In this document: positions 1 to 9,262 of the stretch, piece by piece | Numbering within the stretch: position 1 is the stretch's first letter | Layout of the letters: each line of letters begins with the position of its first letter | Notes under the pieces: model-generated | Seen by the model: only the letters and a program-made list of their open reading frames with translations | Told to the model about the DNA's origin: nothing | Database searches by the model: none | Position numbers and translations under genes: made by a program | Assembly (NCBI GenBank): GCA_900544305.1 | Contig: UQUV01000030.1 | Coordinates: forward strand, 1 to 38,110 | Source of the DNA: an uncultured Porphyromonadaceae bacterium | Lineage (GTDB): Bacteria; Bacteroidota; Bacteroidia; Bacteroidales; Muribaculaceae | Length of the DNA: 38,110 nt | Direction of reading: 5' to 3'

Positions 1-24
1 ATTCTATTGTTTAATTTTAATTTC

Positions 25-42
25 TCGGTAATTTTTTACCGA
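25..42. repeat. Small hairpin upstream of the malic enzyme gene
   Basis: A 7-bp perfect inverted repeat, TCGGTAA and TTACCGA with a TTTT loop, lies 55 bases before the malic enzyme start. It could end a gene lying left of the window or sit in the malic enzyme leader. No T-tract follows, so I do not call it a terminator. I found no good -33/-7 promoter in bases 1-97. Confidence 0.4.
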
Positions 43-97
43 AGTATTGTTATATAAATTGGATGCGAAAATATTAAAGTCCGAAAATTTTTAGATT

Positions 98-2392
98 ATG
101 TCAAAAGTAACTAAGGAAATGGCCTTGGACTACCATAAGGGTAACCGTCCGGGCAAGATTGAAACAATTCCGACTAAGCCCTATTCATCTCAGCATGATT
201 TGTCGTTGGCATATTCGCCGGGCGTGGCATTCCCGTGTCTGGAGATTGAACAGAACAGTCACGATGCTTACGAGTATACAAATAAGGGAAACCTCGTTGC
301 CGTAATTTCCAACGGTACTGCCGTATTGGGACTGGGTGACATTGGTGCTCAGGCCGGAAAACCGGTAATGGAAGGCAAGGCTTTGCTTTTCAAGATTTTT
401 GCAGGCCTTGACTGTTTTGATATTGAAGTGAACGAAAAAGACCCTGCCAAATTTATTGAGATTGTGAAGGCAATTTCTCCGACTTTTGGCGGTATAAATC
501 TGGAGGACATCAAAGCTCCTGAATGTTTTGAAATTGAACAGCGCCTGAAAGAAGAGTGCGACATTCCAGTCATGCACGACGACCAGCACGGTACGGCCAT
601 CATTTCGGCTGCTGGTTTGCTGAATGCTCTTGAAATTCAGGGTAAGAAAATTGAAGATGTGAAACTGGTAGTGAACGGTGCCGGTGCGGCTGCCGTTTCC
701 TGCACGAAACTTTATATCAGCCTGGGTGTACGTCCGGAAAATATCGTGATGTGTGACAGTCGGGGTGTAATCAACAAGAACCGCAAGAATCTGACTGCAC
801 AGAAAGCACAGTTTGCAACTGACCGCGACATTACAACTCTTGAAGAGGCGATGGTTGGTGCTGATGTGTTCTTGGGATTGTCGGTCAAGGATGTGGTTAC
901 AACAGAAATGGTACAGTCGATGGCCGAAAAGCCAATCGTGTTTGCTTTGGCAAATCCTGATCCGGAAATTGAATATTCGAAGGCTATGGCTTCTCGTCCG
1001 GACATCATTTTTGCAACCGGACGTTCCGACTATCCGAACCAGATTAACAACGTGTTGGGATTCCCGTATATTTTCCGCGGCGCTTTGGACTGCAGCGCGA
1101 CTGCAATCAACGAGGATATGAAGCTGGCAGCCGTTCATGCCATTGCTGAATTGGCAAAATTGCCTGTTCCGTCGGTAGTTAATGCCGCTTACGATATGTC
1201 GGGCATTACGTTCGGTCCGCAATACATTTTGCCGAAGCCGCTTGACCCGCGTTTGCTGACTACTGTTGCTCCTGCGGTTGCTAAGGCTGCTATGGAGTCG
1301 GGTGTAGCCCGTCGCCCGATTACTGATTGGGAGCAATATAAGGTAAAACTTGTTAGCATGATGGGTTACGACAGTAAGTTGATGCGTCGTTTCACTGAAG
1401 AGGCAAAATGCAATCCGCGTCGCGTAGTATTCGGCGAAGGCAATACCGACAATATGCTGTTGGCTGCTGTTGAGGCTTACCACGAAGGCGTTTGTCAGCC
1501 GATTCTGTTGGGTAACGAAGAAATGATTGAAAAGCGTGCAGCCCGTTTGGGTGTCAAACTCGATGGTATCCAGATTGTCAATCTGCGTCATGACCGTGAA
1601 GCAGAACGCCGCGAACGTTATGCTGCCATGCTGTCAGAAAAACGTGGTCGTGACGGCTTTACTCAGCGTGAGGCTTTGGAAAAGATGTTCGACCGCAACT
1701 ATTTCGGTATGATGATGGTGGAGGCCTGCGATGCCGATGCGTTCATTGCCGGAATCTATTCCAGCAGTACGGCCGTTACTTCGATAGCCAAGGAAGTAAT
1801 CGGTATCCGTCCAAGCTACAACCATTTTGCCACGATGCACATTATGAACACCAAGAAAGGTGTTTACTATTTGGCAGATACAATGATAAACGAAGAGGAA
1901 GATGCCGACACGCTGGTCGACATTGCCCGTCTGGCCCGTACGGCAGTTGAGTATTTTGCCAACGATCCAGTAATGGCGATGGTTTCATACAGCAATTTTG
2001 GCTCTAACAAGGCATCTTCGCCGAAAGCGGTTCACGATGCAGTGGCTGTGCTTCACGAAAGATATCCGGAATTGTGTGTCGACGGTGAAATGCAGATTAA
2101 TTACGCGCTCAACAAGGAAATTCGCGACAAGAACTATCCGTTCAACAAATTGCGTGGAAAGGATGTGAATACGTTGATTTTCCCGAACTTGAACGCTTCG
2201 TCGGCTGCTTACCGCATGATGCTTGAGATGGGATTGGCTGAAGCTATCGGCCCGATCCAAATCGGATTGAACAAGCCTGTGCATTTTATTTCAGTGGAGG
2301 CTTCCGTTCGCGATATTGTGAATGTGGCTACGATTGCCACGATGGATGCTGCGGCTTGTGAAAAAGCCGGCAACGCATTGCTTGATAAATAA
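98..2392 (+). CDS. maeB: NADP-dependent malic enzyme with C-terminal phosphotransacetylase-like domain
   Basis: The predicted cytoplasmic enzyme decarboxylates L-malate to pyruvate, generating NADPH. The 764 residues match the two-part MaeB architecture (E. coli MaeB is about 760). The malic enzyme part spans roughly 1-430. It shows AYSPGVA at 38-44 with the likely catalytic Tyr39, a Lys94 in GKALLFK, the metal-site region EDIKAPE near 136, HDDQHGT at 160-166, and a Rossmann glycine motif NGAGAAA at 193-199. Residues from about 440 resemble phosphate acetyltransferase, which in MaeB proteins is thought to be regulatory (acetyl-CoA sensing) rather than an active transferase. The ATG at 98 is the natural start. 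The gene stands alone with a hairpin terminator just after it. Assignment of cofactor preference is from the family, not from the sequence alone. Confidence 0.95.
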   Translation: MSKVTKEMALDYHKGNRPGKIETIPTKPYSSQHDLSLAYSPGVAFPCLEIEQNSHDAYEYTNKGNLVAVISNGTAVLGLGDIGAQAGKPVMEGKALLFKIFAGLDCFDIEVNEKDPAKFIEIVKAISPTFGGINLEDIKAPECFEIEQRLKEECDIPVMHDDQHGTAIISAAGLLNALEIQGKKIEDVKLVVNGAGAAAVSCTKLYISLGVRPENIVMCDSRGVINKNRKNLTAQKAQFATDRDITTLEEAMVGADVFLGLSVKDVVTTEMVQSMAEKPIVFALANPDPEIEYSKAMASRPDIIFATGRSDYPNQINNVLGFPYIFRGALDCSATAINEDMKLAAVHAIAELAKLPVPSVVNAAYDMSGITFGPQYILPKPLDPRLLTTVAPAVAKAAMESGVARRPITDWEQYKVKLVSMMGYDSKLMRRFTEEAKCNPRRVVFGEGNTDNMLLAAVEAYHEGVCQPILLGNEEMIEKRAARLGVKLDGIQIVNLRHDREAERRERYAAMLSEKRGRDGFTQREALEKMFDRNYFGMMMVEACDADAFIAGIYSSSTAVTSIAKEVIGIRPSYNHFATMHIMNTKKGVYYLADTMINEEEDADTLVDIARLARTAVEYFANDPVMAMVSYSNFGSNKASSPKAVHDAVAVLHERYPELCVDGEMQINYALNKEIRDKNYPFNKLRGKDVNTLIFPNLNASSAAYRMMLEMGLAEAIGPIQIGLNKPVHFISVEASVRDIVNVATIATMDAAACEKAGNALLDK

Positions 2393-2410
2393 TTGAATGA
2401 TAAATAGTTT

Positions 2411-2450
2411 AGAAATAGCCGTGCAACTTGTTGTGCGGCTATTTCTTTTT
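2411..2450 (+). terminator. Rho-independent terminator of maeB
   Basis: An 11-bp perfect stem (2411-2421 with 2436-2446) is followed by TTTT on the plus strand. Its right arm contains the TAG stop codon of the oppositely oriented transporter gene, so the two convergent genes share these bases. Read on the minus strand the hairpin lacks a good T-tract. Confidence 0.8.
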
Positions 2451-3806
2451 CTGAGTGGCTGGAAGGGCGTTACCGATACGGGAAATGCTTGAAACTCCGG
2501 CAAGGAGTGCCACGATTGCTCCAATCAGCAGACAAAGTTCAGCTCCGTCGGTATGCGACATCAAGGTGAAAACGATGGCAACTGAGGTGGTGCCGACGGT
2601 TTGTCCGACAAGTCGTGCCATGCCCAGCATTCCGCTTGCACCGCCGCTTCGGTGGGCGGGGGCGGAAGATACGAGCGTAAAGTTGTTGGGTGTTTGGAAC
2701 AGGCCGAATCCAATTCCGCACAACACAATACGCCATCCTATTTCAAAACTTCCGGCATGTGCCGGCAGGAAGTAGAGCAGCAGGAGTCCGCTGGCAAAAA
2801 ACAGCATGCCAATTGCCCCGAGGAAACCGGGATGGACTTTTTCTACAAGTCTGCCTGCAACCGGTGCAATCAGAAAGGTAGCCAGTGGCCAGGGTGTAAT
2901 CAAAATGCCGATTTCTGCCGGTGAGAATCCCATCACATCTTGCAGGTAAAACGGCAGGGAAACCATGGCCAGCATCTGTGCCATGAACGACCCGATGGAC
3001 GTGGTGACCGACAGGGTAAACAATGGAATGCGGAGCAAATCGACCGGCAGGAGGGGTGTGTCGGTATGCAGTTGTTTGCGGATGTAAAGGAAGCCGATGA
3101 CAAGAAATGCAATGAACAGGAATGTGATAAGTCCCAAACTTTCCTTGTGGGCAAAACCTTCAACGGCGTATATAAGCAGACCGAAAGTCAGGGCGTTGCC
3201 TGCACAGCTCCAAAAGTCGATTTTCCGTTTGTTGTTACGGATATTTGCCGGTAAGTATTTCGTTCCCAATACAAGGGCAATAATTCCGAATGGCAGGTTG
3301 ATGGCAAACAGCCAGTGCCAGGATAGTGAGGAAAGAATAAATCCGGCTATTGTCGGACCGGCAACGGAACTGATGGCAACTGCCATGGCGTTGTAGCTCA
3401 TTCCTCGTCCCAGGTAGTGTGGCGGGTAGATTTGGCGTATCAGTGCCGTGTTGACGCTCATGACGCATGCCGCTCCAATGCCTTGCAATATGCGTGATAC
3501 AATCAGCATCGGAAAATTGATGGAGAGGACGCATAGCCCGGATGCAACTGTAAAGATAAAAGTTCCCGACAGGAAAATCTTACGGTAGCCATAGATGTCG
3601 CCCAATGCGGAAAAGATGAGCAGAAACATCATGATGACCATTTGATAGGCATTTACAATCCAAATGGAAGTGTCGGGCTCTATACCGAACTCTTCGGTAA
3701 GTGTTGGCAAGGCTACGTTCATTATAGTGCCGTCGAGCACTGACATTACAATGGAAAGAATAACACAGAGGACAGGAATGTATTGTCGGGGTATCAATTT
3801 TGTCAT
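2439..3806 (-). CDS. MFS multidrug efflux transporter, DHA2 (EmrB/QacA) type
   Basis: A proton-driven inner-membrane exporter of about 455 residues with many hydrophobic helices, long enough for the 14-helix DHA2 layout. Near the N-terminus, SVLDGTIMNVALP matches the DHA2 helix-1 signature. Further on, a GP-rich helix followed by WHWLFAINLPFG matches the helix-5 antiporter motif (motif C) and the segment after it. The substrate cannot be told from sequence. I start at the ATG at 3806. An in-frame TTG at 3830 would add eight residues, but it lies inside a candidate -7 box (TAATTTTG, 3828-3835). The gene is monocistronic, diverges from the lipoprotein gene at 3986, and converges on maeB. No accessory membrane-fusion or outer-membrane channel gene is adjacent. 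Confidence 0.88.
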   Translation of the reverse strand: MTKLIPRQYIPVLCVILSIVMSVLDGTIMNVALPTLTEEFGIEPDTSIWIVNAYQMVIMMFLLIFSALGDIYGYRKIFLSGTFIFTVASGLCVLSINFPMLIVSRILQGIGAACVMSVNTALIRQIYPPHYLGRGMSYNAMAVAISSVAGPTIAGFILSSLSWHWLFAINLPFGIIALVLGTKYLPANIRNNKRKIDFWSCAGNALTFGLLIYAVEGFAHKESLGLITFLFIAFLVIGFLYIRKQLHTDTPLLPVDLLRIPLFTLSVTTSIGSFMAQMLAMVSLPFYLQDVMGFSPAEIGILITPWPLATFLIAPVAGRLVEKVHPGFLGAIGMLFFASGLLLLYFLPAHAGSFEIGWRIVLCGIGFGLFQTPNNFTLVSSAPAHRSGGASGMLGMARLVGQTVGTTSVAIVFTLMSHTDGAELCLLIGAIVALLAGVSSISRIGNALPATQKKK

Positions 3807-3930
3807 ACTGCAAGCTGATTTTTCCGACAAAATTATTCAAAATATTTCTGATGGATTATGGTTGATAACATATATAAAGCAAATTTCTTGTTTTTTGAAC
3901 ACATTTGTCAGCTTTGTGGATAACCTTCAT

Positions 3931-3961
3931 TTTGATGTTGGGCGGATATGCTTTATTTTTG
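3931..3961 (+). promoter_or_regulatory. Bacteroides-type promoter for the lipoprotein/oligopeptidase unit
   Basis: TTTG at 3931-3934, 19 bases, then TATTTTTG at 3954-3961, an exact fit to TTTG/TAnnTTTG. Transcription would start near 3968, giving a leader of about 18 bases before the ATG at 3986. Confidence 0.7.
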
Positions 3962-3985
3962 TGGTAGATTAAATAAACGAAAATT

Positions 3986-4438
3986 ATGATGAATAGAATT
4001 TTTGGCGTATTGACTTTGCTTGTCTTTATGTTTGCATTTCAGTCGTGTGAAAGAGATGTTTCTGTTCAATCGATTTACCAATGCCAATTAGGTTCATTTG
4101 GGGAATTGACCGAGGAAGGAAACATTGAATCTGTTCCTGTTGACTTTTCTGTGGCTTTGCAGGATTTTCTTGGAGAGTATACCGAAAACCCGGGTCCGTT
4201 TATTGTTGACGGTAAATCACAAAGTGAGAACGATGGCGTTGCCAAGCAGTTCTATGATACGGAGGTTAACAGGATTGATATGAATATCGACAAGTTGGAG
4301 ATGGAATTGGTAGGAGCTGCCGAAAAGAATCAGTGGTCGGGAACTTTCTATTTTGAATACCGTCTGGTGAAGGCTGTTGTTGAAGGTAGTACTGTAGATC
4401 CGGTTGTGGCGAAAAAAGAATACAGAATCGAATTATAA
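3986..4438 (+). CDS. Small predicted lipoprotein of unknown function
   Basis: A 150-residue exported protein. The N-terminus has a short hydrophobic signal ending in AFQSC, a lipobox-like site with Cys21, so it is probably a lipoprotein. The mature part is acidic and beta-prone, with a VAKKEYRIEL end, and shows no motif I recognise. It lies 12 bases ahead of the prolyl oligopeptidase gene and has a strong promoter just upstream, so the two are very likely co-transcribed. A role linked to periplasmic peptide handling is only an inference from this pairing. I cannot assign a family. Confidence 0.75.
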   Translation: MMNRIFGVLTLLVFMFAFQSCERDVSVQSIYQCQLGSFGELTEEGNIESVPVDFSVALQDFLGEYTENPGPFIVDGKSQSENDGVAKQFYDTEVNRIDMNIDKLEMELVGAAEKNQWSGTFYFEYRLVKAVVEGSTVDPVVAKKEYRIEL

Positions 4439-4450
4439 TAGAACAACAAT

Positions 4451-6574
4451 ATGAAAAAAGAACTTTTAGTTATGGCAAGTGCAACTTTCTGCCTTTCAGC
4501 CGGAGCGGCTGTACCACAGTTGCATTATCCTGAAACTCGCAAGGACAATGTGGTGGATGAATATTTCGGTGTTAAAGTCGCCGACCCTTACCGTTGGTTG
4601 GAAAACGACACATCGAAAGAAACGGCAGCATGGGTAGAGGCTCAGAGAAAAGTGACAAACGACTATTTGAGCAGTCTGCCGTATCGTGATGTCATTCGCA
4701 AGTCGATAACCAGTCTGATGGACTATGAAAAATTCGGCGCACCGACAAAGAAACACGGCAAATACTATTATTTTCGTAACAGCGGATTACAGAACCAGAG
4801 CGTGCTCTACTGTGCAGAGTCGCTTACGGATGCCGGTCATGTTTTGCTTGACCCGAATACGCTTTCAACTGACGGTACGGTGGCATTGCAGAGCATTTCG
4901 TTTTCGGAAGACGGAAAATATCTTGCCTATACCATTTCCCGCAGCGGTTCGGACTGGGTGGAAATCTACGTGATGGAAACAGCAACGGGAAAATTGCTCG
5001 ACGACCATATCGTGTGGGCTAAATTTACAGGAGCAGAATGGTATAAGGACGGTTTCTTCTATAGTGCCTATGATGCACCGGTAGGAGGAAAGGAATATTC
5101 GAGCAAGAACGAATACCACAAAGTGTACTACCACAAATTGGGTACGCCTCAAAACGAGGATAAACTGGTTTTCAAAAGCGAAAAATATCCGTTGCGCTTC
5201 TATAATGTCGGAACAGTGGAGAAAGAAAATGTTCTGTTGATGTTGGAAGGCGGTGCCGGAAACGGTAACGGGCTCTATGTAAAGGACCTTTCCGATGCCA
5301 ACTCTGAATTCGTATGTGCGAGCGATTCACAGGATTATGCCAATTCACCGGTAGATGTGATTGACGGCAAACTGTTCATCCTGACTAATTATAATGCACC
5401 GAACAATCGTCTGGTTGTCGTGGATGTAAAGAATCCGCAGATTGAAAACTGGAAAGATGTTTTGCCCGAAACATCCGATGTGCTTTCTTCAGTTTCGGTT
5501 ATTGGCGGTAAAATTGTGGCCGTTTATGACAAGGATGCATCCAACCATGCTTATGTCTACACCTTGGACGGAAAACTGTTGCATGAAGTGAAATTCCCGA
5601 CTGTCGGAACGGTTGCGTTCAGCGGGGATTCCAAGAGCAGCGAAGCATTCTATACTTTCTCTTCATTTACTTATCCGGCTACGGTTTATAAATATGATGT
5701 TGACACCGACAAGTCGGAAGTTTATCGTAAGCCGAATGTGCCGTTCAATTCCGAAGACTATGTGACAGAGCAAATGTTCTTCGAAAGCAAGGATGGAACA
5801 AAAGTGCCGATGACTCTTACTTACAAGAAAGGTTTGAAGAAAGACGGAAAGAATCCGGTTTATGTCTATGGCTACGGTGGCTTCAATATCACGCTTTATC
5901 CGGGCTATCGTCCGAACATGATGTTTTTGCTCGACAACGGTTTCATTTATGCTCAGACAAACTTGCGCGGCGGTAATGAATACGGTGAAGAGTGGCACCT
6001 TGCCGGCACGCAGATGAACAAGCAGAATGTGTTTGACGATTTTATTGCCGCTACGGAATATCTGATTAAGGAAAACTATACGAACAAGACTCTGGTGGTG
6101 GCCGAGGGCGGTTCCAACGGTGGGCTTCTTATCGGTGCATGCGTAAACCAGCGTCCCGACTTGTTCCGTGTTGCCATTCCTCGAGTGGGTGTGATGGACA
6201 TGTTGCGCTATCACAAGTTTACGATTGGTTGGAACTGGGCTCCGGATTATGGTACAAGTGAGGACAGCAAGGAAATGTTCGAATACTTGAAGGGCTATTC
6301 TCCGCTTCATACTATCCGAAATGACGGAACGCCGTATCCTGCTATTTTGGTAACAACTGCCGACCATGACGACCGTGTAGTTCCTGCCCATTCTTTCAAA
6401 TACGCTGCAACATTGCAGGCTGCAAATACGGGAACAGAACCTAAGCTGATTCGAATTGACAGCAAAGCCGGACACGGTGCTGGTAAGCCGACGGCAAAGG
6501 TCATAGACGAGTATGTGGATATGTATTCGTTTATATTCGAGCATTTGGGCTTGAAACCCGTACAGGCTAAATAA
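4451..6574 (+). CDS. Prolyl oligopeptidase (S9A), secreted
   Basis: A serine peptidase that cuts short peptides after proline. The protein is 707 residues, near the usual 700-710 of family S9A. A signal-peptide-like N-terminus (MKKELLVMASATF, ending near SAGAA) suggests the periplasm. The N-terminal strand YPETRKDNVVDEYFGVKVADPYRWLE type sequence, about 26-53, is the classic S9A opening, followed by a beta-propeller to about residue 430. The C-terminal hydrolase domain has GGSNGG with the nucleophile Ser555, HDDRVVP with Asp641, and AGHGAG with His675; this triad spacing is almost the same as in pig POP. The gene is the second in a unit with the lipoprotein gene upstream and is followed by a strong terminator. 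All catalytic residues are present, so it should be active. Confidence 0.94.
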   Translation: MKKELLVMASATFCLSAGAAVPQLHYPETRKDNVVDEYFGVKVADPYRWLENDTSKETAAWVEAQRKVTNDYLSSLPYRDVIRKSITSLMDYEKFGAPTKKHGKYYYFRNSGLQNQSVLYCAESLTDAGHVLLDPNTLSTDGTVALQSISFSEDGKYLAYTISRSGSDWVEIYVMETATGKLLDDHIVWAKFTGAEWYKDGFFYSAYDAPVGGKEYSSKNEYHKVYYHKLGTPQNEDKLVFKSEKYPLRFYNVGTVEKENVLLMLEGGAGNGNGLYVKDLSDANSEFVCASDSQDYANSPVDVIDGKLFILTNYNAPNNRLVVVDVKNPQIENWKDVLPETSDVLSSVSVIGGKIVAVYDKDASNHAYVYTLDGKLLHEVKFPTVGTVAFSGDSKSSEAFYTFSSFTYPATVYKYDVDTDKSEVYRKPNVPFNSEDYVTEQMFFESKDGTKVPMTLTYKKGLKKDGKNPVYVYGYGGFNITLYPGYRPNMMFLLDNGFIYAQTNLRGGNEYGEEWHLAGTQMNKQNVFDDFIAATEYLIKENYTNKTLVVAEGGSNGGLLIGACVNQRPDLFRVAIPRVGVMDMLRYHKFTIGWNWAPDYGTSEDSKEMFEYLKGYSPLHTIRNDGTPYPAILVTTADHDDRVVPAHSFKYAATLQAANTGTEPKLIRIDSKAGHGAGKPTAKVIDEYVDMYSFIFEHLGLKPVQAK

Positions 6575-6597
6575 AAATAAGTATAGATGAATGTTTT

Positions 6598-6629
6598 GCC
6601 CGCAGGCTGTTTTGCTTGCGGGCTTTTTT
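6598..6629 (+). terminator. Rho-independent terminator after the oligopeptidase gene
   Basis: A 10-bp stem (GCCCGCAGGC at 6598-6607, GCTTGCGGGC at 6614-6623, one G-T pair) with a six-base loop and six T after it. Confidence 0.9.
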
Positions 6630-6779
6630 GTTGAAAAGCATAATGGAGGTTTTGTAGTTTTATGTGTGATAAATTGTTTCTATATGGCAGTATTATGTTT
6701 TAATTTGTAGTTAATATGGCGCGTTTTGTGTTAAAATGTTGATTTGTGTAAAATTTTTGAACATTTGTTGTGAAAAAGT

Positions 6780-6809
6780 TTTGATATATTTCAGAATGTT
6801 GTAAATTTG
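6780..6809 (+). promoter_or_regulatory. Promoter of glutamine synthetase III
   Basis: TTTG at 6780-6783, 18 bases, then TAAATTTG at 6802-6809. The start would be near 6816, leaving a leader of about 70 bases, longer than most here. The rest of the 6630-6780 spacer is AT-rich with no gene. It has two similar TGTGTAAAAT-like words near 6726 and 6744 that might be regulator sites, but I cannot name one. Confidence 0.6.
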
Positions 6810-6886
6810 CTGATATAAAAGAAAAATGCTTTTGTAAAAAGATTTTGTGTTGCAAAATGAAAGTTGTGTAATTAAAATAAGCAATT

Positions 6887-9076
6887 ATGTCAAAACTTAG
6901 ATTTAGAGTTGTTGAAAGAGCCTTCCGGGCAAAAGAAGTGAAAGTGGCAGTTCCAAAAGAACGTCCGAGTGAATATTTCGGTAAATATGTATTTACCCGC
7001 GAGAAAATGTTCAAGTATTTGTCGGGTGAAGTATTTAGGAAATTGACGGATGCTATTGATAATGGAACAGCTCTTGACCGCAGCATTGCTGATGATGTTG
7101 CTGCCGGTATGAAAAAATGGGCGAGCGAATTGGGTGCAACCCATTATACACACTGGTTTCAACCATTGACAGAAGGCACGGCGGAAAAGCACGATTCATT
7201 TGTTGAACATGACGGAAAAGGCGGAATGATAGAAGAGTTTTCCGGTAAATTGCTTGTTCAACAAGAACCGGATGCGTCGTCATTTCCTAATGGCGGAATC
7301 CGCAATACTTTTGAAGCTCGAGGTTATAGCGCATGGGACCCTTCATCTCCGGTTTTTGTGGTAGAGGATACATTGTGTATTCCGACTGTATTCATTGCTT
7401 ATACCGGTGAGTCGCTTGACTATAAGGCACCGCTATTGAAAGCGTTGAGTGCAGTGAATAAAGCAGCTGTCGATGTGTGTCAATATTTTGATGAGAATGT
7501 AAAAAAGGTGTATTCATATTTGGGATGGGAGCAGGAATATTTTCTTGTTGATGAAGGATTGTATGCAGCCCGCCCTGACTTGTTGCTCACAGGTCGAACG
7601 CTGATGGGACATGAGGCATCGAAGAACCAACAATTGGAAGACCACTATTTTGGTGCAATTCCATCGCGTGTGGCTGCTTTCATGAAGGATCTTGAAATTC
7701 AGGCTCTTGAATTGGGTATTCCAGTTAAGACACGCCATAATGAAGTAGCTCCTAACCAGTTTGAGCTTGCTCCGATTTTTGAGGAATGTAATTTGGCTGT
7801 CGACCACAACATGCTGATGATGTCGTTGATGCGTAAGGTGGCTCGTACTCACGGATTCCGCGTTCTATTGCACGAAAAGCCTTTTAAAGGCGTGAACGGT
7901 TCTGGAAAGCATAACAACTGGTCGTTGGGAACTGACACCGGCGTGCTGTTGATGGCTCCAGGTAAAACAGCAGAAGACAATCTGCGTTTCATTACGTTTA
8001 TAGTGAATACGTTGATGGCTGTCTATCGTCATAACGGTCTGTTGAAAGCCTCCATAATGAGTGCTACCAATGCTCATCGTCTGGGTGCCAACGAAGCACC
8101 TCCTGCAATTATTTCTTCTTTCCTTGGAACGCAGTTGAGCCGTGTTCTTGATCATATGGAAGAAACAGAAAGTGAAAACCTTATATCGTTGTCGGGTAAG
8201 CATGGCATGAAACTTGACATTCCTCAGATTCCAGAACTGCTGATTGACAACACAGACCGTAACCGCACTTCTCCATTTGCCTTTACGGGTAATCGTTTTG
8301 AGTTCCGTGCTGTGGGTTCTGAAGCAAACTGTGCAAGTGCAATGATTGCGCTCAATGCAGCAGTTGCCGAACAGCTCAAACTCTTCAAAACAGAAGTTGA
8401 CGCTCTTATTGAAGCGGGAACAGAAAAAATGGCTGCCATTTTGCAGATCATCAGAAAATATATCAAGATTTGCAAGCCTATCCGTTTTGACGGCAACGGT
8501 TACAGCGATGAATGGAAAGAAGAGGCTGCCCGTCGTGGACTTGACTGTGAAACCAGTTGTCCGTTAATTTTCGACAATTATCTGGCTGAATCGTCGGTGA
8601 AAATGTTTGAGTCTACCGGTGTGATGACTCACAAGGAGCTGGAAGCACGAAACGAAGTGAAATGGGAGACTTATACGAAAAAGATCCAAATTGAGGCCCG
8701 AGTGCTGGGTGATTTGGTCATGAATCATGTCGTTCCTGTTGCAACTGAATATCAGACGAAACTGATTGACAACGTTTACAAGCTGAAAGGTCTTTTCCCG
8801 GAAGAAGTTGCGGCAAAATTGTCGGCAGAGAATCTGTCCATTATTCAGCAAATAGCCGAACATACAACTTATATTAAAGAACATGTCGATGAGATGGTTG
8901 CAGCTCGTAAAGTGGCGAACAAGGTTGACGGCGAGAGAGAAAAATCTATCATGTACCATGACACAATCGCCCCTATGCTGGAGCAAATACGCTACCATAT
9001 CGACAAGTTGGAATTGATTGTTGATGACCAGATGTGGACATTGCCGAAATACCGTGAAATGTTATTTATTCGCTAA
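6887..9076 (+). CDS. glnN: Glutamine synthetase type III
   Basis: Cytoplasmic enzyme making glutamine from glutamate, ammonia and ATP; the entry point of ammonia assimilation. At 729 residues it has the length of the Bacteroides GSIII enzyme, far longer than GSI. Motifs seen include NEVAPNQFELAPIFEE and the following NLAVDHN in the metal and glutamate site, then HEKPFKGVNGSGKHNNWS, the glycine-rich ATP/substrate segment shared by glutamine synthetases. A C-terminal extension rich in helices follows, typical of GSIII. The GSI adenylylation tyrosine loop is not evident, as expected for GSIII. The gene has its own promoter and terminator. It lies upstream of, but is not part of, the minus-strand gltBD-asnB-dapFL operon, whose enzymes use its product. 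Confidence 0.96.
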   Translation: MSKLRFRVVERAFRAKEVKVAVPKERPSEYFGKYVFTREKMFKYLSGEVFRKLTDAIDNGTALDRSIADDVAAGMKKWASELGATHYTHWFQPLTEGTAEKHDSFVEHDGKGGMIEEFSGKLLVQQEPDASSFPNGGIRNTFEARGYSAWDPSSPVFVVEDTLCIPTVFIAYTGESLDYKAPLLKALSAVNKAAVDVCQYFDENVKKVYSYLGWEQEYFLVDEGLYAARPDLLLTGRTLMGHEASKNQQLEDHYFGAIPSRVAAFMKDLEIQALELGIPVKTRHNEVAPNQFELAPIFEECNLAVDHNMLMMSLMRKVARTHGFRVLLHEKPFKGVNGSGKHNNWSLGTDTGVLLMAPGKTAEDNLRFITFIVNTLMAVYRHNGLLKASIMSATNAHRLGANEAPPAIISSFLGTQLSRVLDHMEETESENLISLSGKHGMKLDIPQIPELLIDNTDRNRTSPFAFTGNRFEFRAVGSEANCASAMIALNAAVAEQLKLFKTEVDALIEAGTEKMAAILQIIRKYIKICKPIRFDGNGYSDEWKEEAARRGLDCETSCPLIFDNYLAESSVKMFESTGVMTHKELEARNEVKWETYTKKIQIEARVLGDLVMNHVVPVATEYQTKLIDNVYKLKGLFPEEVAAKLSAENLSIIQQIAEHTTYIKEHVDEMVAARKVANKVDGEREKSIMYHDTIAPMLEQIRYHIDKLELIVDDQMWTLPKYREMLFIR

Positions 9077-9210
9077 GAATAGTGATAGCAGTTTTTTTGA
9101 GAGAATCTTCTTTTGAATCTATTCTTTAATAATGCGAAATCCATGATGTAATTGCGGTAGCAATTTCTGTGGATGTCTTTCGTTCATGGAGAAATAACGC
9201 TCTTCATGGA

Positions 9211-9246
9211 AGTCCCCCGATATGACAGCGTCGGGGGACTTTTGTA
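9211..9246 (+). terminator. Terminator of glnN
   Basis: A 10-bp perfect GC-rich stem (AGTCCCCCGA 9211-9220, TCGGGGGACT 9231-9240) followed by TTTTG. It lies between convergent genes. An additional 8-bp inverted repeat, AAGAATAG at 9075-9082 and CTATTCTT at 9119-9126, lies just after the stop codon, with unknown meaning. Confidence 0.85.
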
Positions 9247-9262
9247 TTAAGTGTTTGTCAAA

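Noticed and set aside
185..1591. 468-codon open frame antisense to maeB
   Set aside because: It mirrors the codons of a certain gene, has no domain signature, and its composition (His, Arg, Cys, Phe heavy) is that of a shadow frame.
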